Positions 1 to 10,883 of a stretch of DNA of 64,000 bases are shown here, piece after piece (the stretch's first letter is position 1; each line of letters begins with the position of its first letter). The notes under the pieces are model-generated. The model saw only the letters and a list, made by a program, of their open reading frames with translations. It had not been told where the DNA came from and searched no databases. The translations under genes were made by a program, and so were the position numbers. Source of the DNA: Helichrysum umbraculigerum (taxonomy: Eukaryota; Streptophyta; Magnoliopsida; Asterales; Asteraceae); NCBI GenBank assembly GCA_949592205.1, contig CATIUR010000001.1:38519001-38583000 (forward strand), in the 5' to 3' direction.

Positions 1-1
1 T

Positions 2-73
2 GAGAATACTGACAAAAACAAAGGTATAAGGAGAGTAAAGCCCTACCTCATTGATTTATCATATAAGAGGTAA
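2..73 (+). CDS. C-terminal end of a pol (integrase) reading frame, partial
   Basis: An open frame enters from the left edge and stops with TAA at 71-73. The visible tail includes KGIRRVKPYL, which resembles the short basic KPYL segments at the end of Athila-type integrases. No catalytic motif is in the window, so the identity is inferred from position (just before the extra ORF and 3' LTR) and from this short match. The last codons overlap a good splice-donor match (AG|GTAAGG, GT at 70-71). Confidence 0.4.
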   Translation, partial: ENTDKNKGIRRVKPYLIDLSYKR

Positions 74-430
74 GGTGCTTCTCGAAAGAGATAGGTTTTT
101 AATACGCTTCGCGCTGACCTGTTCCTCCGCTTTTATGTACTATCAATGGAGCTACCGAGATCTGTTGACTAGCTTTGTAGAAGAAATTCAACAAACTAAC
201 TTAAAAAAAAAAAAAAAATCATTTGTATAACAACTAACTTGCATTACTAATTAAACCATTTCTAAGGTTGGGATGGGTATTGTTTTTCAATAATTTAATT
301 TTGAATATTATTAGATTATTGTGATTAGTCTATACCAACATGATTCTAACATATCCGGATCTATCAATTTTTAGTTATTTTTTAGTTTCTTTTCTTTTCT
401 ACTCTTTTTCTTTTTCTTTTATTTTGACAG
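70..430 (+). other. possible intron between pol end and post-pol ORF
   Basis: A donor-like AG|GTAAGG starts at 70. A strong acceptor-like site follows a long T-rich pyrimidine tract (about 367-429) and ends in TTTTGACAG at 430. Removing 70-430 would keep the reading frame open across the join (split codon AG+G). This is inference from consensus and frame only. Without splicing the stretch is non-coding. Confidence 0.35.
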
Positions 431-431
431 G

Positions 432-1643
432 TATGTACCACGAAGGAATAATATTCCTGTGATTCATCAAAATGCGAGAAACAATCTTATGGATGAAGAT
501 GAGGATATGCATCGAGCTTTTGATAGGATAGAGACATTAATTTCGAAAGCTATTCAAAATAGTGAAATGAAGCGTAATGAACAATTTTGGAACAAAGATC
601 TAATTGTGAAGGATATGGAAAGTGACAAGGTGGAAAATTTTGACAAACCTGAAGATGGAGGATGTAAACCTAATGTAAATTTGGAAGAGATGAGTCAGAT
701 GTCGACTACAACTATGCGAATGGAAAAAACCGAGGCAATTCTAGAAAGTCAAGGTGATACCATTCAACGAATTGCGAAATTGTTAAAAGAAATAGAAAGC
801 ACACTTGAGGAGAATCTTAGCAAAATCGAGATTGAAGGACACGAGACAAATGAAACACCAAATTTCAACAATTATACGCCTTCACCTTCTTACCCACAAG
901 CCTTAACGGAAGAAATTATTAAAAAATACACACCTCCGCCTCCTTATCCAGCTGCTTTGAATAGAGAATATAATGAAGTATAAGGATCAATTTTTCCAAA
1001 GCTTAAGAAAGATACCGTTAAAAGTTTATCTCGGCCAGTGATTGTGAACGCTACGGAGACCTCAAGTGAAAAAGTGGAAGATACCGAAGCTATTGGCCAT
1101 AGTCAAGGAGATTCCATTCTACAACTTGAGGAGATGATCCACACAGATAAGTGCTCTCAATTATCTAATTCCTTATTTTCTAATGATATGTCTAGTGAAT
1201 TTAATCAGGTAGCAGAAAAAGAAGTCAAATGTTCAATATTGCCTAATAAAGATTATCAAGATTATGATGAGGAATTGCTCTCGTTAATCAATTGTAATGG
1301 CGAGGAAATTCTTGAATTGAAAAACCAATATGGGGTTTTGACAGAAGAGGAATTAATAGCCGCCATGGATCCAGCTATTAATGAAAGTTCATCATTTCAT
1401 CCGGAGGAGAACCAGCAGAAAATGGGTAATCAAGTAAAGGTTGGAGAAGAAATTGAAAACATAATTTGCGGTAATCAGATATCAAACAACAGTTGGATTA
1501 CAACAAAGACAGTTGAAATCCAAACGGTGGTTGAGTCGACACAACCAATGGTTGAAGTATCTATAAGCACAAGTTCATTGTTTTATCAATATGAAGATCC
1601 TTTTTGGCAATTTGAGCAAAAAGCAAGTTTCTCACAGTTTTGA
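432..1643 (+). pseudogene. post-pol ORF of Athila-like element 1, one in-frame stop
   Basis: One frame is open from the acceptor-like site at 430 to TGA at 1641-1643, broken only by TAA at 981-983. It would encode about 400 residues. The product is acidic and rich in Glu, Asn and Ser. It has a Pro-Tyr-rich pair of near repeats just before the internal stop (YTPSPSYPQAL and YTPPPPYPAAL) and no transmembrane segment that I can see. The first ATG in frame is several codons inside; earlier starts would be non-ATG or supplied by splicing. Its place after pol matches the extra (sometimes called envelope-like) ORF of Athila elements, but I do not recognise the protein and assign no function. Confidence 0.45.
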
Positions 1644-4465
1644 AAAATCATGGAGCATCACGGTCTGGACAAATGCCTGCATTAAATGATAAGTATTTCT
1701 TTTCTTTAATTTTATTAAATTAAAATTTTTGGATTATTTATAGATATTACCATCCATGCTTAGTTTTAAGTGTGGGGAAAGTCACTAGATTTTTAGGTAA
1801 ATAAGTTTGGAGTCAAGCTAGTGACTCGAACAAAAACAAGCGCTTCTCGAGAGGCAACCTGTGCTTGTATATTAGGTTGTATTTTTAATTCGTAGGTAGT
1901 TTTGTTAGATTTCAATTTTTTAGGTGTTTTTAGTTTTTATTTTTAGTTTATTTTTAAGATAGGAACAAGAAACCACAATTACTAGAAAACACTATTGGCA
2001 CTCAGGTACGCAATTTATATTAAATAAGGCTAAATTTTTAATAAGATATAAAAGTTGTTATTTTGAAAAACTGCTGCTAGCAACCAACCGGCGGTTGACT
2101 TAGTTAATCGGCGGTTGGGTAGGTTTCTCAAAATTTCTGCTAAATTGTTTTTAATTGGGCTGATTCATATGAGTTTTTAAATCGAAAAATTTTCTATTAC
2201 AATTATTTGGTCTTATTTTAATATTTTAATATGATGGAGTTTTAAAACAATTGAGATTTAAATGATTAAAATTTAGGCCAATTAAGTTTTTGAACTATAC
2301 TACTTAATTACATATGGGCCATACACTATTTTGATTAAACAATGTGATAAAATGATTTTATGATTTTTAAAATGTTGAGGTAGATTTTTAAATAAACTTA
2401 CTAATAAGGGTTTTGATTTTTAAATTGGGTTTGTTAAAGATGGACTTTTAACTAATTAAATTACCTTTTGAACTATTTGAAAGTTTTAGTATAATCATGA
2501 GATGTTAGAATTTAAGTCTATTTGGAATAAACATCCTTGGGTCTTTATGCACTAAGAGATAAATTATGAATTTTTAATTGAGGATCCAGATCATGATTAA
2601 ATTTTATAGCACTAGATGATTAAATTTGAAATACATAGCTTCAAGGATATTAGGCTATAAAATAGAGGTGCTATTAAACTAGTAGTTACTACGGGCCATT
2701 AAGATTAAAATATATAAACTATTTATAGGGTAATGATTTAGGGCATTAATGGACAGATTCAATCCACGGTTGATTATGTTAACCGGCAGTTGGCTTTATT
2801 TGAGGATAACCTATGAATAGCAATGGTATAGATGTTTACTACATACTTAGCCTAAGCGGAATGACAATAGTGACAGTACTTAATAGTATATGGTTATGTG
2901 TTTCTTTCTTATTTTTAATATTTTTATTTTTACTTTAGTTTTTATTTAGAATATTTTAGTTTTTATTTTTATATTATCTGGTATGTTTAATTTGTTTGTT
3001 AGTTTTGCTAGAATTCATAAGTACTTATGAGGCTGGAGTATAGTACAGCTGAACAATGCATTGAAATTTTTAGAAATTTAATAAGTTTATCTTATTAATT
3101 ATAAACTTTGTGGGTGTGTTTCCTGGAAACCCTCACGAGACTATAACTCGTCCACTCGGGATACCGAGGGGTTTAAAGGCTTATTGCATATGCTAAATGC
3201 AATCGTGATTAACTACGAAAGTGTGGATGTTGTATATTTTTGAGTAAAGATCGCGGAAACCAATACGTTGAACTACAAATAGAAAAGATGAACCATTCAG
3301 CCGAATCAGATCACGATAATCGCTTCTAAGTCAGAGGAGTTTTTCTGTTCTACTTTTTCTTTCCCTTACTCACTTTTGTTTATCAATTTTTATACTATGA
3401 GGGCATTGTATAATTTAAGTGTGGGGATAGGGTTCGTAAGAAAAATAATTACTTTAATTAAACAATTAAGTTTGTCTTGTCTAATATTTTTGAAAATTTA
3501 AATCTATTTAAGTTATAACTAAGTATATTTTGAGTATATGTCTAATATTAAAAATTTTTAAGTTAATAACTAAGTATTTATTATTTACAATACTTTTGTT
3601 AAAAGTTTTGTTTTGTATTTAAAGGTTTAGACTTTAATGTGGATTAATTGTTTTGTACATATAACGTAAGCTACTTAATAATAAGTGATATATAGTTACA
3701 TGATATGATGTACTAATAGGCAATCTATATAAAGATTTTTGAATTTTAAAAAAATTAATAAAATAACTTGTATATTATTTTATGATACATAATATGATGT
3801 ATGACATAAAAAGTCTTAAATTTTAAATTTGTTATACGATACTTTTATATATCTTTTTACTTATGTGAAAACATTTGGGGGTATATATTGATGGTTTCCT
3901 CTGTTATACGAAAGTATAGACCAAGTCTCTATTAATATATACTTAAAAATTAAGCAAACGCAAGTCAAAAGTACTTGAAAAGTCTTCAAAATAAAAGATA
4001 CCTAATGAGGTCGCCAAAATGGTTTGACCAAGTCTGGTTTTGCTTAAACCTGAGTCAAGTTATGTCGCTCTGTTGCATGAAAATGCAGACCTGTCACCAA
4101 TGTCTTGATTCTTAAAAATGTATTTCATATATTTATTGGGAATATAAAAGAAAATTGTATAATTAAGTTTAAGAGTATATCATATATGAAAATCATGAGT
4201 AATATACATACTAACAATAAAGGTGTATTCAGAAGTATAAATATAGATTGTTTAAAATGGACAAATATATTAGTAATCATTCATGAGCTATATATTGCAC
4301 AAATAATAATAATTTTTATTTGTACATTATAGTTATCCATGTTAATTAAATTGTTTAAAGTTTTAAATCATGAAACAGGTTTTTAATATTAGTATTTTGA
4401 TTATTAAATATTAGTTTGATGCTTATCTTAATTTTATTCAGTATTCTACTTGAGGACAAGCAGAA
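1644..4465 (+). other. non-coding 3' internal region of element 1
   Basis: This 2.8 kb AT-rich stretch contains no convincing gene. It starts with a block near 1841 (gcgcttctcgagaggcaacc) that resembles a block after the first ORF of element 2 (gcgcttattgggaggcaacc, near 17357). It holds two PPT-like copies (1764-1778 and 3412-3427). It also holds palindromic CGGTTG/CAACCG motifs near 2083-2125 and 2764-2793, like those in the LTR. The 75-codon ORF at 4105-4332 looks like chance. Confidence 0.6.
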
Positions 4466-4483
4466 CTTAAGTGTGGGGATATT
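4466..4483 (+). other. polypurine tract of element 1
   Basis: A purine-rich run (taagtgtggggatatt) ends directly at the LTR start TGATAAGC. It would prime plus-strand DNA synthesis. The preceding cttgaggacaagca block recurs before the PPT of element 2 (33490-33500) and in the minus-strand relative (13043-13075). Confidence 0.75.
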
Positions 4484-6071
4484 TGATAAGCATTAATTAG
4501 ATAGTATATTTTATAATAATTTATCCCTATATTTATATACATTTTAATGCATTTATATGATTTTAGATACTTATTTCGTTAATATTTGCAGAAATGTATT
4601 TTAATTAAAGATTGAAGAAAAAGGAACGAGAACAAGTCCAAAACTGAAGAAAATAAAGCACTTGAAGAAGTTCAAGCTTAAACCTTGAAGAAATAAAGAA
4701 GATAGCTTAAAAGTGGAGTGATAAACATCAAATAAGTGTCTTAAATGAAGCTTGGATGAAAGAAGCGGAAATTAGATCAAAAGCTGAAGAAAAGTGTAAA
4801 TGCTGAGTTTTCTGACAGCCGTTAGTATTTTGCCATAACTTCCTCATACGGAGTCCAAATGAGTTGATTCAAGCGTCCAAATTTAGCTAACACATAGGGC
4901 TATAACATATCAAAAATTCAGCCTATTTAGATAAAAACTCAACCGCCAGTTGGGCCTTTCAACCGGCGGTTGGACCAAAATTTCTAGAATATTCAGCCAA
5001 CGAGGAGTTGTACTTGGAAACAAAGTGCCCAACCGCCGGTTGGACCTTCCAACTGCTAGTTGGGACCACCACAACTCAATTATAAATAGAAAACACCTTC
5101 CAGCTTCGAAATATAACCCAATAACCATAATAATTCGTATATTATGAATTATTAACCCCAAATTCGACTAGAAACACTTTCTAGGGGTTTTAGGAGCAAT
5201 TTAGAGTCGCGGGTTCGCAAGGGTTTGTCTACGATCAAGCGTACGGAGTGTAGTTCACGGTTTTGGTTTGCGTATCTTATTCTTTATTTAATTTTGAATG
5301 TGTTTTATTATTGAATATTGATTATCATTATGTTTAACTTAATTATGAACTAATATTTATTGTATTCGCTTAGATTTATATTATTGTTGGAATTATATTA
5401 TTGAATGTTTATTATACAAGAATTATCTCTATTATGATATATTAATGAAAGTTCTTGACATAATTAGATTGATTTATACAAAACTAGGATGACCATAAAC
5501 TGTTTTTATAAATTAAGTAATTGTGTTTATGTCTTGATCTTAACCTTATGCGATAGACTAAGAATATAGTTAATATAAAGTAATATTGTGATTCAAGCCT
5601 AACCATAGAAACTTTATTAATAAATTGATGATAGATCTTATTAATTAGTAATACTTTGCGTAACCTTATGATTGTGTTGCTATGATGAAGATTTGACTTA
5701 ACCCTAAGTGATCTTCTACATTAGTAATTCACCAATAATAATAACCAACAATAAATAATCTAAGTAAATACATATTTATCTCTAATTGTTTACTATCCTT
5801 AGTTAGTTGTTTTCTATTGAATTGGTTATCATTTAGTATTCTTAAATATGTTCGTACGGAACTAAAACGTATCCCCCTTATCTGTATATTGTATATTTTA
5901 ATTGAATTATAAATTCTATTTTATTTATAACCACCATTCCCAGTGTTCGACTCGGACTTACTTTAAAAGCTATATTATACGAACGGGTTATTCTTGCCTG
6001 GCTTGTGTGATAGTTAATTTAGTATTTCCAATTATTTAAAACTTGTTATTTTGTACTCTATTCACACGACA
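4484..6071 (+). repeat. 3' LTR of Athila-like element 1
   Basis: The LTR starts TGATAAGCATTAATTAG and ends CACACGACA, 1588 bp. It aligns in reverse along most of its length with 11475-13042, which fixes the ends. It has a TATA box at 5081-5088 (TATAAATA). Four palindromic CAACCGCCGGTTG-type motifs (4938-5066) lie within 150 bp upstream of the TATA box. The 83-residue and 65-residue ORFs crossing this area are products of the palindromes, not genes. Confidence 0.8.
5081..5088 (+). promoter_or_regulatory. TATA box in element 1 LTR
   Basis: TATAAATA is followed by an A-rich start region. The matching site is present in the minus-strand LTR copy at 12550-12558. It lies just 3' of the palindrome cluster, as expected for a U3 promoter. 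Confidence 0.6.
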
Positions 6072-7005
6072 TCAATGAACAACTAGCATAGATGGTCTGT
6101 TGAGACATCTACTCATTGTTATAACCTTGCGCGTTTAGGACGCCAACATGTTACAGTCGTTGGACGACATCATACTTTGTGACAACATCAATTGCTTGTT
6201 AGCAACACATCAGACTCAGGTGAGTCTCACAGCCCCGCATTTTTACTGATTTTACTCCCGGGGTGGGAATACATTCTCATTTATTTTACATGTGGACACA
6301 AGTACAAAACATCGATATATACTGCATGAGTTGTTTTACTAATCATGAAAGTCCTCCACTACATAGTTTGTTTATATGGATTTAGTGTGAATGTTAGTGT
6401 ATGTTACCATATGGGATTGACAATCCCCGTCCGGGTTAGCAAGCACTAACTGGTCATACGGACGCATTATCATTTGTTCATACGAGTGTAGATTAGGCAC
6501 TCGCAGGGAGGCACCCTCGATCAGGCACTTGATTGTGATCCTGACACCTTAGTTAAGCTCAAACTATAGGCTCATGGCAGTAATATACATATATTTACTT
6601 TAGTTTGGTTGCAAACATTATTAAATCTTGTGGTTCACACATATACTTTATCATTAAACCTGTGAGCTCACCAGATTTTAGCTGACCTTTTAGCATGTAT
6701 TCTTAGGTACTGAGCAGCAGTAGGTCTTCTCATTCAGGACACATATATACATAGCTCGAGTCGCATGCAAATTACAACTACAAGAGATTTTTCTTGCATT
6801 TCTATATTTTGTATAAATTAGATATGTATTAGAATCTCTCAGGATAGATTGCGAACTTGGATACTTTTGTAAACTTTTATTAATCAATGTATTTTGTTAA
6901 AATGATGCATATAGATGTCATTCATTATATCTTTGTGCTATGATTACCGGATTAGCCGCGCCCCGACCCGAACCGCTTCCGTACAGTAAATTTGGGGGTG
7001 CGACA
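6072..7005 (+). repeat. Tekay-type LTR fragment (3' part)
   Basis: This is the 3' two-fifths of an LTR close to that of element C. It shares the run around the GACTCAGGTGAGTC block (6213-6226), the Tekay LTR structured block (6390-6504), an acceptor-like site at 6705-6706, and the end ttgggggtgcgaca. Its 5' part is missing because element 1 inserted into it. It abuts a copia gag at 7006, and cttgt at 7006-7010 would be one TSD copy. No PBS or internal sequence follows, so it is a solo LTR or the 3' LTR of an element whose body lies to the left. Confidence 0.75.
6390..6504 (+). other. conserved structured block of Tekay LTR (fragment copy)
   Basis: The outer stem AATGTTAGTG/CATTATCATT has 9 of 10 positions pairing. 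It encloses the CGTCCG/CGGACG stem with inner stem GGTTAG/CTAACT, and is followed by the hairpin CGAGTG/CACTCG with GATTAG in the loop. The palindrome arm is degenerate in this copy. Related blocks occur in LTRs A, B, C and D with compensatory changes. Confidence 0.6.
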
Positions 7006-8005
7006 CTTGTGGATGCCATTAATAGTGTTGGTTCTAAATCTTCTTCCACAAGGTTTGATGCTTTTTGTCTTTGTTGTCTTCGAGATCTTTGTCGACAATG
7101 TGAGGCATAGTGTCCAAGTTTATTGCAATTATAACATCTTACTTCACTTACATTCCTTGTAAATTCTTCTTGATCTCCAGGGAACTTCCTTTATTCATTG
7201 TAGCTTTTAAATGTATCTTTCAAATGATTCTTGTCTCTATCATGTTGTCTAGTATTGTCACGACCTCGATTATGTGGTGGAACATATTTTCCTCTTCCTT
7301 GATTATCATAGTAATGTCCTCGACCATTATCGTTGTAGTGTCTTGCCAATAGTAGCTTATCTTGATGTTCGAAGCCTTCTTTTTAACCTTTACTCTTTCT
7401 TCGAAGGATTTTAATGTACCAATAGCTTCGTCTAGATTCATGTTATCTAGATCGGAGTATTGCTCTATGGATGCGACTATTTGAATGAACTTCTCGGGCA
7501 CGGAATTTAGCAATTTGCATACACGGGTTGATTCATCAAGTGTTGATCTAAGACTTGTCATCTTTGAGGTAGTACCTGTGATCTTCGCGGTGAATGAATC
7601 AATGTTGTCATCTTCCTCCATTTGCAACATCTCAAATTCAGATTTGAGAGTTTGTAGTCTTTCCTTTTGTACTCGATCCACTCCAATATTTCTAGTCTTT
7701 AACGTATCCCAAACTTCTTTTGCACTTTTGCTATTTGCCACTTGCAATATCATATCTTCGGATAGTCCTTGAAATAGATACGCAATCGCACTCTTGTCTC
7801 GTTTTTCATCGATTTGAGTTCCAAGGGTAGGATCAATCATATCCCATAGACCATTTGCTTGTAAAATGATCTTCATTCTTATCGACCACATCGTATAGTT
7901 AGTTTCTTTCAACAACGGGCATTGGAAATAGGGTGTCGATCCCATCCCCTTAATCATATTAATGTTCGAACTATCACTCGGTTCTCCTTCTTTTCCCACA
8001 GTCAT
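7006..8005 (-). pseudogene. Ty1-copia gag remnant
   Basis: The frame starts with ATG at 8003-8005 and is open to 7220. It has the layout of the copia gag (UBN2) family: an N-terminal YTMWSIRMK segment near residue 40, then AKEVWDTLK, then a Leu-rich middle region (QKERLQTLKSEF). A frameshift near 7377 moves the continuation to another frame. Beyond it, 7085-7150 encodes a zinc knuckle (CYNCNKLGHYASHC, CX2CX4HX4C). The sequence stops at 7006, where the Tekay-type LTR fragment begins, so protease and the rest of pol are absent. In life, Gag forms the virus-like particle and binds element RNA. This copy is dead. Confidence 0.85.
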
Positions 8006-8065
8006 TTTGAAAATGTCTAACCAATCTTAATTCCAAACTATGTTCTCCCTAAATTATTCTTCTAG

Positions 8066-8193
8066 TATAATAAGTAGTATATTCACTAGGTTATTATATT
8101 TTATTATCAACAAAAATTACTAATTTAAATATAATAAGTAGTATATTCACTAGGTTATTATATTTTATTATCAACAAAAATTACTAATTTAAA
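8066..8193. repeat. 64-bp tandem duplication
   Basis: Two directly adjacent, apparently identical 64-bp AT-rich units (8066-8129 and 8130-8193) lie just upstream of the minus-strand copia gag. Identity suggests a recent duplication. No coding content. Confidence 0.9.
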
Positions 8194-8255
8194 TAAGAAG
8201 TAACTTTTCTAAATCTATGACTATATAATATATATATTCCCAATGTATATTATTA

Positions 8256-8282
8256 CTAGATTATAACCCGCGAATTCGCGGG
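8256..8282 (-). other. Helitron 3' end: hairpin and CTAG terminus
   Basis: CCCGCGAATTCGCGGG (8267-8282) is a perfect palindrome. On the minus strand it is followed seven bases later by CTAG and a T. This matches the hairpin and CTRR-T ending of plant Helitrons. Confidence 0.65.
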
Positions 8283-9632
8283 CTACTACATGATGATAAT
8301 ACAAAAAATATATTTTTATTTTCTTTGTATCTGTTGATATGTGTGTTTTAAGTTTATTAAGTATGATAAAGTCAGACTATCAGAGTAATCGAAATGTATC
8401 TTTTTTGGTTATCCTGCATATTGCATATTGTACATGTCCACAAGAGTAGATATTCTATATTTTACCTCTCTCATTTAATATAAAGTCATTTACTTCGAGC
8501 TTAGTTTAGACACTATAAAATATAACTTGCAACAACTCAAATATAAGTTTCGAATAATTACTTGAATGATTAATTTATTCGCCTATGTATGCTGAATAAT
8601 TTGATATTTGGCGTTATTCAAGTATAACTTTGATCATGCTAATCACGTATGTTATCCTGAATGATTACTTCAATGTATAGGCACTATAAATCCAAAATTA
8701 AAGAAAGGAGTCTCAACATACAAATTCCCAAAGTTGTTCTTTGTATGTGGTCTATTGTCAACATACATGAAATACGATACAATGTGTTTGAAACTTTGAG
8801 TGAGACCTAATACATCAATAAATGTTTTTAGCCTTAGAATTATGCCAAAGAAACATCAAAATACGTTACAGGCAGTTTGGATTGTTTCAATGCACTTAAT
8901 ACTTCATTTTGGAGTTTGATATCTTCTTTAGGCATAGACTTCCCTAGCCCCCTCTTCATCATATAATAAAGTTGCTCCTTTAATGTTGTATCCCGAGTCT
9001 TTCAATCTTGATGCACATATAATACTCACACATATCAAACATTAGTACCAAATATACATTCATAATCAAATTAGAATAAGATCTTACTATAAACAAAATA
9101 CAATGATTCTAATGTAAAATTTGAACAACTTAGGTGCAAAAAAGAATTGAGAATCCAGAATTGAGTAAGTTAACTGGAAGTGGCAATTTTGACCCATACG
9201 CTTATGTCAGATGAAGTTATATTTAGTCTTAAATAGGTCAATTAGACCAAGTAATAGCATCTAATATGCATTCATAAGCATGAAACCTCCTAATTAGTTT
9301 GTTCTATAAATTTGAATAATACGAATTTATACATAAAAACTTATGAAAACATGGCAAAGTTCTTATTGGTAGCCACATCCAACACATTTTGATATAAATA
9401 AATGATATGCATCCATCCATCATCTGAACCATCCTTTTTCTAATCCTACTAAATTGGACTTTATTTAGAAACTTTTCCCATGGCTAGAACAAACCCATAG
9501 GCAAGCATACTAAATTGAACGATATTTAGAAACTTACACCATTGCTAGAAGCCTAGAAAAACACCACAGGCTTAGCAGTTTTTTTGCTCCATGCATCCAT
9601 AACAAATGTTGTAATTTGAGTTAGTTGCTCTT
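8283..9632. other. Helitron interior, no gene identified
   Basis: AT-rich sequence with no confident coding region. On the minus strand, about 8866-8990 is open for some 45 codons ending in TAA and could be a captured last exon, but I do not recognise the peptide and do not call it. Confidence 0.4.
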
Positions 9633-9761
9633 ATAAGTAACAGGTGCACTTTAAATGTAGATTCCCATAACTTGAGTTGACACATGGGTCTTATCACCAC
9701 CAGAACCCAAATTAGCAAGCCAGAAGTCTGAACTTTTTGGACTGAAGTTATTATCCAGCAA
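9633..9761 (-). pseudogene. receptor-like cytoplasmic kinase fragment (activation segment)
   Basis: The minus strand encodes NILLDNNFSPK, then SDFWLANLG, then GGDKTHVSTQVMG in one frame. This is the canonical subdomain VIb-VII-VIII stretch of plant RLCK-VII (PBS1-like) kinases, where the family has SDFGLAKLGP and DKTHVSTRVMGTYGY. The essential Gly of DFG is Trp here, and the segment runs into an in-frame stop within the GTYGYCAPEY region. No other kinase exons are evident nearby. It is a short, non-functional fragment, most likely captured by the surrounding Helitron. An ORF of 85 codons here (9572-9829) is in a different frame and is not the gene. Confidence 0.75.
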
Positions 9762-10638
9762 TATGTTTCAACATTACTACTCAACCAATTCTGAGAACTC
9801 AAAAAATATTTGCAAATAAGTATCTGCAAATAAGTACTAATATATTCTGCAAATAAGTGTCTCCAGCCTACATGACTTCTTTTAGATGTTGAACCTGGGA
9901 ACAGTCACGTTTTGACCAATACCAAGATTCACCTATTTTCTCTTGTTACCTAACCCGTTGAGCTGCCCATTCTACCAGTTTCAAAACATATGATCAAAAA
10001 CCAAAATTAATCTTTAAATGGTAAAAGCGTATTAGACTGTGTACCCTTTAACTAAATATAAAGATAAGTGGATACTGTCACGATAAAAGATCTCTGATGT
10101 GATGGTCAAAATATCTACCCCAACATCATGTTAGACCAAAATCACTGATATTACCTGCTATCCGGTCTGAATTAGAAGAAAACAATAAGAACCCTTATAC
10201 TTTCTTCACATTCCTTTGCCAAACATAGTAACCTCTTTTCCATGTAATTGAAGGTTACTTCCTGTTAGAGCAAGAAATTACAGTGCCATATATTTACATA
10301 GATAATCATTAAAAGTTACAAGATAAATTGTACCAAAATTATTCAAAATAGGAAACTGTAACTCATTAATATTCTAATCAATCATGTGTATTAGCAATAT
10401 CAATTCTTGCATTGTTAAGCAATTAAACTGAAAACAAAGGACTTTTAGAAGAAGCCACGAGCACAATACATCTGCATTTAACAAAACATGTATATATAAC
10501 TCATTAGAACTCAATCAACACATGAAAACCAAGTAACATACTGATATGATGATACATTAATTATGGAGAAGCTACCATTTCTATGTAAGATTTAGAATAT
10601 GTGACATTAGTCCATAATATCTAACGTGAATCACTTAC
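9762..10638. other. Helitron interior, no gene identified
   Basis: I see no recognisable coding segment, tandem repeat or RNA gene here. The sequence is AT-rich and may be captured intron or intergenic DNA. Confidence 0.4.
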
Positions 10639-10883
10639 GCTCCCTTTCAGTGCCACTCACAAATCAGCATCAACGAAGACTATGCAAGGTGCGTTACCAC
10701 CAACTTCAAGAGATACATACATCAATTAAAGAAACAGTAAAATTTTCGATGCAACATAGTTTGAAAGTACGACAAACATAATTTTAGTACAACTACCTTT
10801 TTCAATTTTGACAGACTCTACTACACAAGACATCAATTTCTTTCTAATAGTAGTAGACCCACTAAATGATATCGTCCTTACCT
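10639..10883 (-). pseudogene. succinate-semialdehyde dehydrogenase (ALDH5F-like) gene fragment, two exons
   Basis: On the minus strand one exon (about 10883-10797) encodes ISFSGSTTIRKKLM and ends at a GT donor. A second (about 10713-10639) encodes VSLEVGGNAPCIVFVDADL, an in-frame TGA, then VALKGS, followed directly by a GTAAGT donor. These match the consecutive ITFTGSTAVGKKLM and VSLELGGNAPxIVFDDADLDVAVKG segments of plant SSADH, the mitochondrial GABA-shunt enzyme. The GSTAVG segment belongs to the NAD-binding region. Retained intron sequence shows the piece came from genomic DNA, not a processed transcript. The stop and missing remainder make it a dead fragment, probably Helitron cargo. Confidence 0.75.

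Larger units (their letters stand above)
1..6071 (+). mobile_element. Athila-lineage LTR retrotransposon (element 1), 3' portion
   Basis: The left part of the element, including its 5' LTR, gag and most of pol, lies outside the window. Visible in order are the last codons of a pol-like frame, a post-pol reading frame, a long AT-rich non-coding stretch with PPT-like motifs, the PPT and a complete 3' LTR. Assignment to the Athila lineage rests on the extra ORF after pol, the long non-coding tail, and the PPT block (taagtgtggggatattTGAT) that also precedes the LTR of element 2. The LTR ends exactly where Tekay-type LTR sequence resumes, so element 1 inserted into that older LTR. A minus-strand relative lies at 11475-13351. 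Confidence 0.75.

Noticed and set aside
4910..5161. 83-codon minus-strand and 65-codon plus-strand ORFs in the element 1 LTR
   Set aside because: Both pass through the palindromic CGGTTG motifs, which are open on both strands; no start context or conservation in the other LTR copy.
8866..8990. Possible captured last exon on the minus strand (open to a TAA, with KEQLYYMMKRGLGKSMPKED)
   Set aside because: I do not recognise the peptide, the acceptor is poor and another frame is also open; not enough to name or call it.
9572..9829. 85-codon minus-strand ORF around the kinase fragment
   Set aside because: It is in a different frame from the kinase-like peptide; the true reading is the shorter frame at 9633-9761.
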